Of a stretch of 64,000 nt of DNA, positions 38,493 through 48,834 are shown in pieces. Source of the DNA: Burkholderia sp. BCC0506 (GTDB lineage: Bacteria > Pseudomonadota > Gammaproteobacteria > Burkholderiales > Burkholderiaceae); the NCBI RefSeq assembly GCF_902833145.1, contig NZ_CADFEN010000003.1, positions 529,797-593,796 on the forward strand, written 5' to 3'. A model generated the notes under the pieces. That model did no database searches. It was not told the DNA's origin and saw nothing but the letters and a program-made list of their open reading frames with translations. The position numbers and the translations under genes are program-made. Within the stretch, counting starts at the first letter, position 1, and every line of letters starts with the position of its first letter.

Positions 38493-39191
38493 TTACTTGT
38501 GCACGGGCAGCCCCGTCTCGGTCTGCCGCTCGAGCTGCCGCACCTGCTCCTGCAGATCGCGCAACTGCAACTGCGCCGCCCGCTTCTCGACCTGCAGCGC
38601 CTGGGCCTGCTCCTGCGCCGACTTTTGCCGCTGCGCGACTTCGGCCTGCTGGCTGCGCGCGACACTGAGGTCGGCCTGCAACTGCTGCGCACGATTCGCC
38701 TGCAGCGCGATCACGCGTTCGAGAAATGCCTTCTGTGCCTGCAACTCGGTCCGGCGGATCTCGATATCGGCAAGCTGGGCGGTCTGCTGGACGAAATTCG
38801 CGTACACCATCTCCGCGCGATTCTTTTCCTGCGAACGGATCACGCGCCACAGGTTCTTGTCCTGGAACAGCGCGACGTAATACGTCATCTCGCGCGGATC
38901 GAACATCAGGCTTGCGCCGTAGCTCCCGTTGTACGTCGTACGCATCTCGACGATCCGGCCGTCGTGCAGCATCTGCGTCAGCTCGGCGACGTTGCCTTGC
39001 GCGGCCGCGTCGGACGCGACCGCGGCCGATGCCGCCGGCGACCCGCCGCCGCTCAAGCTCGTGACCGCCGGACGCGTACCGGCGACAGGTGCGGTCGCAT
39101 CGGCGGACCAGGCCGCGCCTGCGTGCGCGCAGGCAGCCAGCGCAACGATCCACGTTGCGCGTCGTGCAGGGAAGAAATTTCGGAAAGCCAA
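38493..39191 (-). CDS. DUF2968 domain-containing exported protein
   Basis: A 232-residue protein with a signal peptide (about 1-29, ending AWS/A), a DUF2968-type domain (about 60-145, TTYNGSYGASLMFDP and YVALFQDKNLWRVI) and a long coiled coil (about 130-220, rich in Gln/Leu/Glu/Arg heptads) ending ETGLPVHK. DUF2968 is a burkholderial family with no proven function; a periplasmic scaffold is plausible. The start is a choice: an upstream ATG at 39344 would run into the next gene, while the TTG at 39191 has GGAG exactly 7 bases ahead and opens a good signal peptide. Confidence 0.8.
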   Translation of the reverse strand: MAFRNFFPARRATWIVALAACAHAGAAWSADATAPVAGTRPAVTSLSGGGSPAASAAVASDAAAQGNVAELTQMLHDGRIVEMRTTYNGSYGASLMFDPREMTYYVALFQDKNLWRVIRSQEKNRAEMVYANFVQQTAQLADIEIRRTELQAQKAFLERVIALQANRAQQLQADLSVARSQQAEVAQRQKSAQEQAQALQVEKRAAQLQLRDLQEQVRQLERQTETGLPVHK

Positions 39192-39306
39192 CGTCACACT
39201 CCGGCGAACGAATCGGAACACGCGATTATCGTTCAAAACGAAACGGCCGCATCTCGAATTTGTCGGGATGCGGCCGGCCTTCGCCCAACGCGGAAAATAC
39301 GGCGTG

Positions 39307-40497
39307 CTACAGGCGCGTTTCGCGCGCCGCACGCAGGAATGCATCGAGCAGCGGCGTGCAGTCGAGCAGCTCCGCGCCGCCCGCGCGATGGAACTCCGGA
39401 TGCCACTGCACGCCGACGACGAACGGCGAACGCCGATGGCGAATGCCTTCGATGATCCCGTCGCCGGCCGACACGGCCTCGATGTTCAGATCGCGGCCGA
39501 GATCGCGGATCGCCTGGTGGTGAATCGAGTTGACGATCGCTTCGCTGCGCCCCGGGAACATGCTCGCGAGCGTCGACGAGTCGGGAAAGCGGATCGCGTG
39601 ACGATGCTGGTCGTAATGCTCGCTCACGTGCGCATTCGCGGTCGGCACGTCGGTCGCGATGTCCTGGTACAGCGAGCCGCCGAACGCGACGTTGATCAGC
39701 TGGCAGCCGCGACACACGCCGAGCACCGGTTTGCCGGACTCGATGAATTCGTGCAGCAGCTCGAGCTCGTACATGTCGCGCACGCGATCGCCCGGCCATT
39801 CGGGACGCGCATCCGACGCCGCGTAGGTTTGCGGCGACACGTCGGCGCCGCCTTGCAGCAGCAGCCCGTCGAGATGCTTCGCGTAATCGCGCAGGCGGAT
39901 ATTGCTCGGATGGATCATGCCCTGATGCCCGACGGTCGGAATCATGAACACGAGCACGTCGCGCGACATCACCCAGTGCGCGATCGATTCCTCGAGATAT
40001 TGCAGCGTCTTGCCGCGCAGCCCCTTCGCGCCCGGCTCCGGATGGAAGATCCGCGCCGAGACGCCGATGCGCAGCGTGCGCTGCGTGATGCGCTGGCCGG
40101 CGCGGTCGAACAGCCGCCGCGCGCGCGCCGCGACGATCCGGCCGAACACCGACCACGGCGTGTCGCTCTGCTTCAGGTAGGCCGGCGGCGCATTCTGCGC
40201 GTTCGCGGGCGGCGGTCGCGGCGTGTCGAAATCGGGCTGCGCGCCGAAGCCGGGCGGCGGCGCACCCGGCTTCGGCGGCGCGGCCACGTCGGCACCACCG
40301 GCAACAGCGCCTGCCGCACCGGGCGCCCCCGGCTCGGATGCGGCCGTGACGGGCGATGCGCCGTCATCGGCGACGTTCTGCGCGGCGGCCTGCTTGGCCG
40401 GCGCATCGGGCGTTTTCGCCGGATCGGGACGGGGGGAATCGGAAGAAGCGGAAGAGGTGCCGGGCAGACCGGCCGGGGAAGGCGTGTTTTCGCTCAT
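39307..40497 (-). CDS. class I glutamine amidotransferase-like hydrolase (gamma-glutamyl-GABA hydrolase/PuuD type)
   Basis: Peptidase C26 family member that cleaves gamma-glutamyl bonds; PuuD does so on gamma-glutamyl-GABA in putrescine breakdown. The catalytic Cys is in LGVCRGCQLINV, with the His/Glu in GVQWHPEFH, and the QGGADVSPQ strand is typical. The first 140 residues or so are an unusual Pro/Ala-rich, low-complexity extension absent from normal PuuD (about 250 residues), making a 396-residue protein. Divergent from a GntR regulator and amidase, which may share its regulation. The substrate is not proven. Confidence 0.85.
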   Translation of the reverse strand: MSENTPSPAGLPGTSSASSDSPRPDPAKTPDAPAKQAAAQNVADDGASPVTAASEPGAPGAAGAVAGGADVAAPPKPGAPPPGFGAQPDFDTPRPPPANAQNAPPAYLKQSDTPWSVFGRIVAARARRLFDRAGQRITQRTLRIGVSARIFHPEPGAKGLRGKTLQYLEESIAHWVMSRDVLVFMIPTVGHQGMIHPSNIRLRDYAKHLDGLLLQGGADVSPQTYAASDARPEWPGDRVRDMYELELLHEFIESGKPVLGVCRGCQLINVAFGGSLYQDIATDVPTANAHVSEHYDQHRHAIRFPDSSTLASMFPGRSEAIVNSIHHQAIRDLGRDLNIEAVSAGDGIIEGIRHRRSPFVVGVQWHPEFHRAGGAELLDCTPLLDAFLRAARETRL

Positions 40498-40575
40498 GAC
40501 GATGGTCTGGTACGTCGCTCGCGCGTATGGATAGACGAGGATTCATTATGCTTGAGTGCACGATCGCGCGGTAAA

Positions 40576-40605
40576 CCTGCAACATCCTGTCGATATTGTT
40601 GCAGG
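40576..40605. promoter_or_regulatory. candidate operator 1: 9-bp inverted repeat spaced by two helical turns
   Basis: CCTGCAACA and TGTTGCAGG are perfect inverted repeats with a 12-base spacer, so half-site centres are 21 bases apart. It lies 79 bases ahead of the PuuD-type gene. Confidence 0.5.
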
Positions 40606-40672
40606 CCGGTGGCAAGTCGCGGCGCGGCGCGGTTCGGCTCATGCGCCGGCATCGGCCCCCTCGCGTTGGTCA

Positions 40673-40710
40673 CGCTGGACATCGGTGATATATCACAATA
40701 ATATCCAGCG
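40673..40710. promoter_or_regulatory. candidate operator 2: nested dyad ahead of the GntR gene
   Basis: Arms CGCTGGACAT and ATATCCAGCG match at 9 of 10 positions and enclose the perfect palindrome TGATATATCA (40686-40695). It lies 67 bases before the GntR start, so autoregulation is plausible. Confidence 0.5.
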
Positions 40711-40776
40711 ATCGCCACGCTTCCCGAGCATCCGCGCCGTGATCGCGCCCCTTCCGGCCCCCGTGCCGCAACCCCT

Positions 40777-41457
40777 ATGAGTACCTTGTCCGACGTCACC
40801 CGCGACCGCCCTGCCGCATCGCCGGCCAGCCTCGCCGATCGCGCGTACGCGCTGATCCAGCGCGACATCATCACGATGCGCCTGAAGCCGGGCGCCGCGC
40901 TCAACGAAGCCGACCTCGTCGCGCGCACGGGAATCGGCCGCACGCCGGTGCACCAGGCCGTGCATCGGCTCGTGCTCGAAGGGCTGCTGTCCGTGATGCC
41001 GCGCAAGGGCTTGATGGTGCAGCCGCTGTCGCTCGACGACATCGTCGCGGTGATCGACGTGCGGCGCATCAACGAAGCGCACTGCGCCGAACTCACCGCG
41101 CGCCATGCGACGCCCGACGATCTCGCGCGCCTGGCCGCGCTGCTCGACGACGGGCAGGCCTGCGTCGACACGCACGACGTCGAGGGCATGATGGAACTCG
41201 ACCGTGCGTTTCATCAGACGATCGCCGCGGCCGCGCGCAACGCGGTGCTCGCCGACATCCTGCGCGCGCTGCACGAGCGCTCGCTGCGCTTCTGGTTCGT
41301 CACGCTGTCCGAACCGCATCATCTCGCCGATGTCCAGCACGAACATCGCGCGCTGTTCGACCGGCTGTCCGCACGCGACGCCGCCGGCGCGCGCGCGGCC
41401 GTCGAAAGCCATATCGATTCGTTCCGCTCCACGCTTGTTCAACATCTTCGCCCCTGA
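40777..41457 (+). CDS. GntR-family transcriptional regulator, FCD (FadR) type
   Basis: A 226-residue regulator: winged helix-turn-helix at about 20-85 ([20 protein letters not shown]) and an all-helical FCD effector domain (about 95-225) with the metal-binding residues (Asp/His in [16 protein letters not shown] and EHRALFDRL). FCD regulators sense carboxylic acids or related metabolites and repress neighbouring catabolic genes. It is followed after 6 bases by the amidase gene, forming a two-gene unit, and is divergent from the PuuD-type hydrolase. Confidence 0.9.
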   Translation: MSTLSDVTRDRPAASPASLADRAYALIQRDIITMRLKPGAALNEADLVARTGIGRTPVHQAVHRLVLEGLLSVMPRKGLMVQPLSLDDIVAVIDVRRINEAHCAELTARHATPDDLARLAALLDDGQACVDTHDVEGMMELDRAFHQTIAAAARNAVLADILRALHERSLRFWFVTLSEPHHLADVQHEHRALFDRLSARDAAGARAAVESHIDSFRSTLVQHLRP

Positions 41458-41463
41458 GCCGCC

Positions 41464-42840
41464 ATGACCACCTTCACGCCGTTCCCCCCGCTCGCCCAGC
41501 TCGCCGCCGACCTCGCCGCCGGCCGGACCACGAGCCGCGCGCTCGTCGACACCGCGCTCGACCGGATCGCCGATCCGTCGGGCCAGGGCGCCGTCGTCTT
41601 CACCGAAGTCGATGCCGACAACGCACGCGCGGCCGCCGACGCGCACGACCGGCTGCGCGCCGCGGGCACCGTGCTGTCGCCGCTCGCGGGCATTCCCGTG
41701 TCGGTCAAGGACCTGTTCGACGTCGCGGGCCAGGTCACGCGCGCGGGGTCGCGCGTGCTCGACGGCGCGCCGGCCGCGCGCACCGATGCGGTCGCCGTCG
41801 CGCGGCTCAAGCGCGCAGGCGCGGTGCTGGTCGGTCGCACCAACATGAGCGAGTTCGCGTTCTCGGGGCTGGGGCTGAATCCGCACTTCGGCAACCCGCG
41901 CTCGCCGTACCGCCGCGACGTGCCGGGCGACGCACGGATTTCGGGCGGCTCGTCGTCGGGGGCGGCCGCGTCGGTCGCCGACGGGATGGCCGCCGTCGCG
42001 CTCGGCACCGACACCGGCGGCTCGATCCGCATTCCGGCCGCGCTGTGCGGGCTGACGGGCTTCAAGCCGACCGCGAGCCGGATCCCGACGCAAGGCGGCG
42101 TGCCGCTGTCGACGACGCTCGACTCGTTCGGCCCGATCGGCCTGACGGTCGCGTGCTGCGCGCTCGTCGACCGGATGCTGGCGGGGCTGGAGCCGCACGT
42201 GCCGGCTGCCCGCCCGCTCGAAGGCGTACGGCTCGGCGTGCTGACGAACTACGTGACGGACGGCGTCGATGCGGACGTCGCCGCCGCGCTCGACACCGCA
42301 CTCAAGCATCTCGAAGCCGCCGGCGCGATCGTCACCGAAGTACGCTTTCCCGCGCTCGACCGGCTGCCGGAGATCAACCGTTTCGGCTTCTCGCCGATCG
42401 AGGCGTACGCGTGGCATCGCCCGCTGCTCGCCACGCATCGCGACCAGTACGACCCGCGCGTGCTGACGCGAATCCTGAAGGGCGAGCCCGCGACCGCGGC
42501 CGACTATCTGGACCTGCTCGCCGCACGCGCCGCGATGCTCGACGAAGCCGCGCACACGGTCTGGTCGCGCTTCGACGCGCTCGTCGCGCCGACGGTGCCG
42601 GTCGTGCCGCCGCGCATCGCCGAACTCGAAACGGACGACGACGCGTTCACGCGCACCAACGCGCTGATCCTGCGCAACCCGAGCGCGTTCAACTTCCTCG
42701 ATGCGTGCGGGCTGTCGCTGCCGTGTCATCCGCGCGACGCGGCACCGGTCGGCCTGATGCTCGCGGCGGCGCCGCATCGCGACGACGCGCTGCTTGCGAT
42801 CGGCCAGTCGGTCGAGGCCGTGCTGAACACGATCCGCTGA
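41464..42840 (+). CDS. amidase (amidase-signature family)
   Basis: Ser-cisSer-Lys amidase of 458 residues. Catalytic Lys82 is in [10 protein letters not shown], the cis-Ser is in [10 protein letters not shown] (161-170) and nucleophile Ser187 is in [10 protein letters not shown], the full amidase signature. It resembles GatA/indoleacetamide hydrolase-like amidases; the absence of gatB/gatC nearby argues against a tRNA amidotransferase. It probably hydrolyses a small amide or ureido compound whose regulator is the GntR protein encoded 6 bases upstream. Confidence 0.9.
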   Translation: MTTFTPFPPLAQLAADLAAGRTTSRALVDTALDRIADPSGQGAVVFTEVDADNARAAADAHDRLRAAGTVLSPLAGIPVSVKDLFDVAGQVTRAGSRVLDGAPAARTDAVAVARLKRAGAVLVGRTNMSEFAFSGLGLNPHFGNPRSPYRRDVPGDARISGGSSSGAAASVADGMAAVALGTDTGGSIRIPAALCGLTGFKPTASRIPTQGGVPLSTTLDSFGPIGLTVACCALVDRMLAGLEPHVPAARPLEGVRLGVLTNYVTDGVDADVAAALDTALKHLEAAGAIVTEVRFPALDRLPEINRFGFSPIEAYAWHRPLLATHRDQYDPRVLTRILKGEPATAADYLDLLAARAAMLDEAAHTVWSRFDALVAPTVPVVPPRIAELETDDDAFTRTNALILRNPSAFNFLDACGLSLPCHPRDAAPVGLMLAAAPHRDDALLAIGQSVEAVLNTIR

Positions 42841-42986
42841 CCGCAACGGCCGATCGCAAGCCGAGCGGCGGCGGCCCGCGCACGTGCGGCAGGGTGCCGC
42901 ACGCGGACTGTCAGTTTCGTGCCAGATCATTCGCGCTAAAATCGCGCGATTGTTTTCCGGACCGACCGACGAGGAACCCCGCCGAC

Positions 42987-43499
42987 ATGAACGACCACAC
43001 GCTTGCACTACGCCGCGAACGCCGCCTGCTGATGCTGCTCGGATGGGTGTGCATCGCCCTGCTGGCCGGCGCGCTGTACCTGCAGTACGTGAAGAACGAA
43101 GACCCGTGCCCGCTGTGCATCATCCAGCGCTACTTCTTCTGCGCGATCGGGATCTTCGCGTTCCTGGCCGCCGGGATCCGCAACTGGCGCGGCGTCTGGG
43201 TGCTCGAGCTGCTGATCGCGATCGCCGCGGCCGGCGGTGTCGGCACGGCCGCGCGGCACCTGTCGATCCAGATGAATCCGGGCTTCAGTTGCGGCTTCGA
43301 CACGCTGCAGCCGATCGTCGACAGCCTGCCGCCCGCGCAGTGGTTCCCCGGCATGTTCAAGGTCGCCGGGCTGTGCGAAACCGTCTACCCGCCGATCTTC
43401 GGCATCCTGCTGCCCGGCTGGGCGCTGATCGGCTTCGCCGTGATCCTGGTCGCGGTCGTCGCGAGCCTCTGGCGCCATCGCCGCAAGCTCGCGAGCTGA
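42987..43499 (+). CDS. dsbB: disulfide bond formation protein B
   Basis: Inner-membrane quinone reductase that reoxidises periplasmic DsbA. Four membrane helices (about 14-32, 46-62, 70-88, 142-162) and the two cysteine pairs are present: Cys41/Cys44 in CPLC, and Cys102/Cys130 in the periplasmic loop. Length 170 residues fits. The start at 42987 was chosen as the first codon before the helix; upstream frame overlaps the amidase tail without homology. Separated from the amidase by 146 bases, so likely its own unit. Confidence 0.94.
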   Translation: MNDHTLALRRERRLLMLLGWVCIALLAGALYLQYVKNEDPCPLCIIQRYFFCAIGIFAFLAAGIRNWRGVWVLELLIAIAAAGGVGTAARHLSIQMNPGFSCGFDTLQPIVDSLPPAQWFPGMFKVAGLCETVYPPIFGILLPGWALIGFAVILVAVVASLWRHRRKLAS

Positions 43500-44123
43500 G
43501 CGGCCGGCGGCGGTGCCGGCCCATGGCCCGCGACCCGACCGAACGGATCGCGCGCGGCCGGCCGGTCGTCACCCGGCCGCGGCCGACGCCCGCGCGGGCC
43601 CTGCCCGGTCGCCGCGCGTCAACCCCTACCCTGCCGCCGCCCGGGTTTCCGGCCCGGCGCGCGTCGCGCGATCTCCGCGCCCCCGCCCCGCCCCACGTGC
43701 GTTTCGGCCCGATGTGCATGTATCGGCGCCCCGATCCCGCGCGGCGGGCCTATGATCGACATGATCGCCGCCTGATAGCGCGGATCACTGCCCGGCCATG
43801 TTCCCGCCGCGTGGCAGTGCTATCTTCGGAGCTGGATGGCGATCTACGTGCGCGAGGCCGGGCGGTCTCACCGCTTGCTGCGTAACGCGCGCCCGATCCG
43901 CAATGTCGACTGGATTCATCATGACAACGCAAACCATCCGCATCCATCACCCTCATGGCGTCCGCGCGTCCGGCGGCGCCGTCCGCGCACGCCGTCAGTG
44001 CACGGCCGCCGCACGGCATCGGCCGTGCCGCCGGTCTGCCGCGCCTCCGTCCGTCCTCGTTGCCGCCGCGCCCGCCAGCCCGCGCCGCGCGTCGCGCCGC
44101 ATCGTCCCGAACGGAGCGTGCTG
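43500..44123. other. gene-poor spacer between dsbB and xdhC
   Basis: 624 bases of very high G+C. A possible ORF at 43921-44124 (67 codons, Arg/Ala-rich, ending one base into the xdhC start) is not convincing. A TATGAT hexamer at 43751-43756 could be a promoter, but lacks a -35. Elsewhere in this group xdhC often follows xdhA and xdhB; no trace of them is visible here. Confidence 0.5.
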
Positions 44124-45128
44124 ATGGAAACCTGGCTCGGCGATCTGCAGCAACTGCTCGCGCACGGCGAAGCGGCCGTGCTCGTGACGGTCGCGCACAC
44201 CGACGGCTCCGCACCGCGCGAAGCCGGCACCAAGATGCTCGTCACGCGCGACACGGCGCGCCATACGATCGGCGGCGGTCATCTGGAATGGAAGGCGATC
44301 GAGATCGCGCGGCACCTGCTGAAGGACGGCGCGCACGTGCCGCACGCACGCCGGCTCGAGCGGCTCGCGCTCGGCCCGAGCCTCGGCCAGTGCTGCGGCG
44401 GCGCCGTGGTGCTCGCGTTCGAGCGGCTCGACGTCGGCGACCTCGGCTGGATCATGTCGCTCGCGAAGCGCGTCGCGGCCGGCGCCGCGACCGTGCGTAG
44501 CGTATCATTCGGCCCCTCGCCGGGCGCGCCGCTGTTGAGCGAGCCCGAATCGGAAGCCGCGCGTGCCGACTGCCTGCTGTGGGAAACCGGCGGCGTCTCG
44601 CTGATGACCGAAACGATCGCGCCGTATGCGTTCCCCGTCGTGCTGTTCGGCGCCGGGCACATCGGCACCGCGCTCGTGAAGGTACTGGCGACGCTGCCGT
44701 GCCGCGTGCGCTGGATCGACCGGCCCGATGCGGCGTTCCCGCCGGCCGACGCGCTCGCCGGCATCGGCAACCTCGCGATCGACGCGACCGCTGCCCCGGC
44801 CGATGCGGTCGACGCGGCGCCGCCGCAGTCCTACTTCGTCGTGATGACGCACGACCACGCACTCGATTTCGTGCTGGCCGAGCGCATCCTGCGACGCGGC
44901 GACTATGCATACTTCGGGATGACCGGCTCGCGCACGAAACGCATGCAGTTCGATCACCGGCTCGCCGCGATCGGCATCGACCCGGCCCAGGTCGCGCGGA
45001 TGCGCTGCCCGATCGGTGTCGAAGGCATCGTCGACAAGGCGCCCGAAGTGATCGCGATCTCGGTGGCCGCACAGTTGCTGCAGGCCGTCGAGGCGAACGC
45101 GTCCGCGCAGGCTTCCCCTACCCACTGA
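44124..45128 (+). CDS. xdhC: xanthine dehydrogenase accessory protein XdhC
   Basis: MobB-like chaperone that inserts the sulfurated molybdenum cofactor into xanthine dehydrogenase. It has an N-terminal XdhC/CoxI domain (DGSAPREAGTKMLV, GGGHLEWKAIEIAR) and a C-terminal Rossmann part with GAGHIGTALVK (about 178-188). Length 334 residues. It is probably read with add (18-base gap) and guaD, a purine-salvage cluster. The XDH structural genes are not adjacent upstream. Confidence 0.9.
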   Translation: METWLGDLQQLLAHGEAAVLVTVAHTDGSAPREAGTKMLVTRDTARHTIGGGHLEWKAIEIARHLLKDGAHVPHARRLERLALGPSLGQCCGGAVVLAFERLDVGDLGWIMSLAKRVAAGAATVRSVSFGPSPGAPLLSEPESEAARADCLLWETGGVSLMTETIAPYAFPVVLFGAGHIGTALVKVLATLPCRVRWIDRPDAAFPPADALAGIGNLAIDATAAPADAVDAAPPQSYFVVMTHDHALDFVLAERILRRGDYAYFGMTGSRTKRMQFDHRLAAIGIDPAQVARMRCPIGVEGIVDKAPEVIAISVAAQLLQAVEANASAQASPTH

Positions 45129-46172
<1,044 letters not shown>

Positions 46173-46543
46173 CGGCCCGCATCGAGGAACGCTAGACAGA
46201 TGAGACACGGCAACGGCATCCGCTTCGCGATCACCGGTCCGGCCTTGCGCCGGGCCGGCCGCCTGCGTGCAAGCCGGGCGACGGCGCGGCGCAGCGCCGT
46301 CCGCGCACGCGGGCCGTCGCCGCTTGCCGTGCCGTTCGCCGCCGCACCGGATGCGGGTGCAACGGCCGCAAGGTGCGCGGGCAACCACGCGCCGGCGGCT
46401 TCGGCCGCCACGTTCGCCCGCGCCATCGCCTTCGGCCGTGCCGCACGCCGCGTGCCGCCGCCGCTCGCGAAGCACCGTCCCGCCCTCGTGCGGCGTCGAT
46501 CGCTTTCTTCTGTTCGCCTTACCTTGATGCAGGATTCTTCGTC
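46173..46543. other. gene-poor spacer between add and guaD
   Basis: 371 bases, very G+C-rich. A 115-codon frame at 46200-46547 overlaps the guaD start by ATGA but is Arg/Ala-rich and has no recognisable domain; it is probably not a gene. Shortly before guaD the sequence CTTTCTTCTGTTC is T-rich. No terminator was found. Confidence 0.5.
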
Positions 46544-47863
46544 ATGACGCAAACCGCTTTCCGTTCCCAACTGCTGACCTTCAACGGCGATCCGGCGCAA
46601 TCGAGCCAGGCCGCGAATTACGAGACCGACGGGCTCCTGATCGTCGACGACGGCAAGGTCGTCGCGGCCGGCCCGCATGCACAGCTCGCCGCGACGCTCG
46701 CACGCGATGCGGTGGTTCACGACCTGCGCGACAAGCTGATCGTGCCCGGCTTCATCGACACGCACATCCACTATCCGCAGACGGACATGATCGCGTCGCC
46801 GGCGCCGGGCCTGCTGCCGTGGCTCGACAAGTACACGTTCCCGACCGAGCGCCGGTTCGGCGACCCCGGGCATGCGCGCGAAGTCGCCGACTTCTTCGTC
46901 GACGAACTGCTCGCGTGCGGCACGACGAGCGCGCTCGTCTACTGCACGGTGCACAAGCAATCGGCCGATGCGCTGTTCGCGGCCAGCGACGCGCGCGACC
47001 TGCGGATGATCGCCGGCAAGGTGCTGATGGACCGCAACTGCCCCGAATTCCTGCGCGACACCGCGCAGTCGGGCTATGACGACAGCGCCGAGCTGATCGG
47101 CCGCTGGCACGGCAAGGGCCGCCAGATGTACGCGCTCACGCCGCGCTTCGCGCCGACGTCGACCGAGGCGCAGCTCGAGGCGTGCGGCGAACTCGCGCGC
47201 CGCCATCCGGACGTGTTCGTGCAAAGCCACGTCGCGGAAAACGTCGACGAAGTGAAATGGGCCGCCGAGCTGTTCCCCGGCCATCGCAGCTATCTCGACA
47301 TCTACGACCGCTACGGGCTGCTGCGTCCGCGCGCGGTGTACGGCCACTGCATCCATCTCGACGACGAGGATCGCCGCCGGATGGCCGACACGCGCACCGT
47401 CGTCGCACACTGCCCGACGTCGAACTTCTTCCTCGGCAGCGGGCTGTTCGATTTCGACAAGGCCGGCGAATACGACGTGCCCGTCACGCTCGCGACCGAC
47501 GTCGGCGGCGGTACGTCGTTCTCGATGCTGCAGACGATGAACGAGGCGCACAAGGTCGCGCGGCTGTCGGGCCACCACCTGAGCGCCACGCGGATGTTCT
47601 GGCTCGCGACGGCCGGCGCCGCGCAGGCGCTCGACCTCGCCGACACGGTCGGCACGCTCGCGCCGCGCACCGAAGCCGACTTCGTCGTGCTCGATCCGCA
47701 GGCGACGCCGCTGCTCGCGCGCCGCACGGCGCGCGCGGATTCGCTCGAGGAACTGCTGTTCGCGTTCGCGCTGCTCGGCGACGACCGCGCGGTATGCCGC
47801 ACTTACGCAGCCGGCAAACTCGTGCACGAGCGCGGCAGCGCCCGCCGCCCGGCCGCCGCGTAA
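46544..47863 (+). CDS. guaD: guanine deaminase
   Basis: Amidohydrolase-superfamily zinc enzyme that hydrolyses guanine to xanthine, feeding xanthine dehydrogenase. His74 and His76 in FIDTHIHYPQTD, the PRFAPTST and QSHVAENVDEV segments, GHCIHLDDED and the ATDVGGGTS aspartate are intact. Length 439 residues is normal. It closes the xdhC-add-guaD set, which together takes adenosine and guanine to inosine and xanthine. Confidence 0.94.
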   Translation: MTQTAFRSQLLTFNGDPAQSSQAANYETDGLLIVDDGKVVAAGPHAQLAATLARDAVVHDLRDKLIVPGFIDTHIHYPQTDMIASPAPGLLPWLDKYTFPTERRFGDPGHAREVADFFVDELLACGTTSALVYCTVHKQSADALFAASDARDLRMIAGKVLMDRNCPEFLRDTAQSGYDDSAELIGRWHGKGRQMYALTPRFAPTSTEAQLEACGELARRHPDVFVQSHVAENVDEVKWAAELFPGHRSYLDIYDRYGLLRPRAVYGHCIHLDDEDRRRMADTRTVVAHCPTSNFFLGSGLFDFDKAGEYDVPVTLATDVGGGTSFSMLQTMNEAHKVARLSGHHLSATRMFWLATAGAAQALDLADTVGTLAPRTEADFVVLDPQATPLLARRTARADSLEELLFAFALLGDDRAVCRTYAAGKLVHERGSARRPAAA

Positions 47864-47985
47864 CGCTCGCGGGCACCCCGTTTCGGCGCGTGCGGCAGCT
47901 TCCCCGCCGTGCGTGCCGGCAATCGAACCCGCCGCGGTGCGTCTTATGGCGGCCCGGCCGCTTTCCGGCGTACGACGCACCGTGC

Positions 47986-47991
47986 TAGAAT
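47986..47991 (+). promoter_or_regulatory. -10 element ahead of the manganese riboswitch
   Basis: TAGAAT lies 10-15 bases before the riboswitch start, so transcription would begin near 47998. The -35 is weak. Confidence 0.45.
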
Positions 47992-48000
47992 TCGCCGCTC

Positions 48001-48125
48001 ATTGGGGAGTAGCCGCTCCGCTCGATGTCCCGCGCCCCCGGCGCGCATCGTGACGGAGGCGTCCGTCAACAGACTTGGCCGTTCGGCCATGGCGGACGCA
48101 GCCACGTTGGCCTGGCGAGACCGAT
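48001..48125 (+). ncRNA. yybP-ykoY manganese riboswitch
   Basis: Aptamer motifs GGGGAGTAGCC (48004-48014), GTCAACAGACTTGGCC (48064-48079) and GGCGAGACC (48114-48122) match the conserved elements of the yybP-ykoY class, which binds Mn(II). An 8-bp hairpin GCGCGCCG/CGGCGCGC at 48134-48159 follows and may act as the expression platform. It precedes the predicted Mn exporter gene. Confidence 0.85.
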
Positions 48126-48207
48126 GGTTCACTGCGCGCCGCATCAGGGCCCGGCGCGCGGCGGATCGTCGCTCGCACGCACAACAACGGCCCGTGGAAC
48201 CCCATTC

Positions 48208-48780
48208 GTGTCTCAAGCCTTCCTGATCTCCACCGGCGCCGTCGCCCTCGCTGAAATCGGCGACAAGACCCAACTGCTTTCCCTCGTTCTGGCCGCGCGC
48301 TATCGCAAGCCGGTGCCGATCATTCTCGGCGTGCTCGTCGCGACGCTCGTCAACCACGGCTTCGCAGGCGCGCTCGGCGAATGGCTCGGCGCGCTCGTCA
48401 CGCCGTCGATCATGCGCTGGGCACTCGCGTTCTCGTTCATCGCGATGGGGCTGTGGATTCTCGTGCCGGACAAGCTCGACGAGGACGAAGCCAATGCGAC
48501 CCGCTCGCGGCTCGGCGTGTTCGGCGCGACGCTGGTGGCGTTCTTCCTCGCGGAAATGGGCGACAAGACGCAGATCGCGACCGTCGCGCTGGCCGCGCGC
48601 TTTCAGGATTACATCGGTGTCGTGGCCGGCACGACGTTCGGGATGATGCTCGCGAACGTGCCGGCGATCCTGCTGGGCGACCGCTTCGCGCACCGCCTGC
48701 CGACGAAGCTCGTGCACGGGATCGCGGCCGTGCTGTTCGTCGTGCTCGGCGCGCTGGCGCTGCTGGGCGTCGGGGTCTGA
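48208..48780 (+). CDS. UPF0016 (TMEM165/GDT1) family manganese exporter
   Basis: Inner-membrane protein of 190 residues with about six predicted helices. Two E-x-G-D-K-T motifs (AEIGDKTQ at 15-22 and AEMGDKTQ at 115-122) in pseudo-symmetric halves define the family, which exports Mn(II) or Ca(II). The start is a GTG at 48208 (MSQAFLISTGAVALAEIG); no ATG fits. Its leader holds the manganese riboswitch, so high Mn is expected to turn it on, the role of MntX/MneA-type exporters. Confidence 0.9.
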   Translation: MSQAFLISTGAVALAEIGDKTQLLSLVLAARYRKPVPIILGVLVATLVNHGFAGALGEWLGALVTPSIMRWALAFSFIAMGLWILVPDKLDEDEANATRSRLGVFGATLVAFFLAEMGDKTQIATVALAARFQDYIGVVAGTTFGMMLANVPAILLGDRFAHRLPTKLVHGIAAVLFVVLGALALLGVGV

Positions 48781-48834
48781 CGGAAAGGAAGGTGGCCCGG
48801 CGCGGCCGGGCGGCCGCGCCAATCGGGATACCGC

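Noticed and set aside
43921-44124. 67-codon frame that ends overlapping the xdhC start
   Set aside because: Arg/Ala-rich, no homology recognised, looks like high-G+C drift; the TGATG overlap may be chance.
46200-46547. 115-codon frame that overlaps the guaD start by ATGA
   Set aside because: Same composition bias as above; no ribosome-binding site, no domain.
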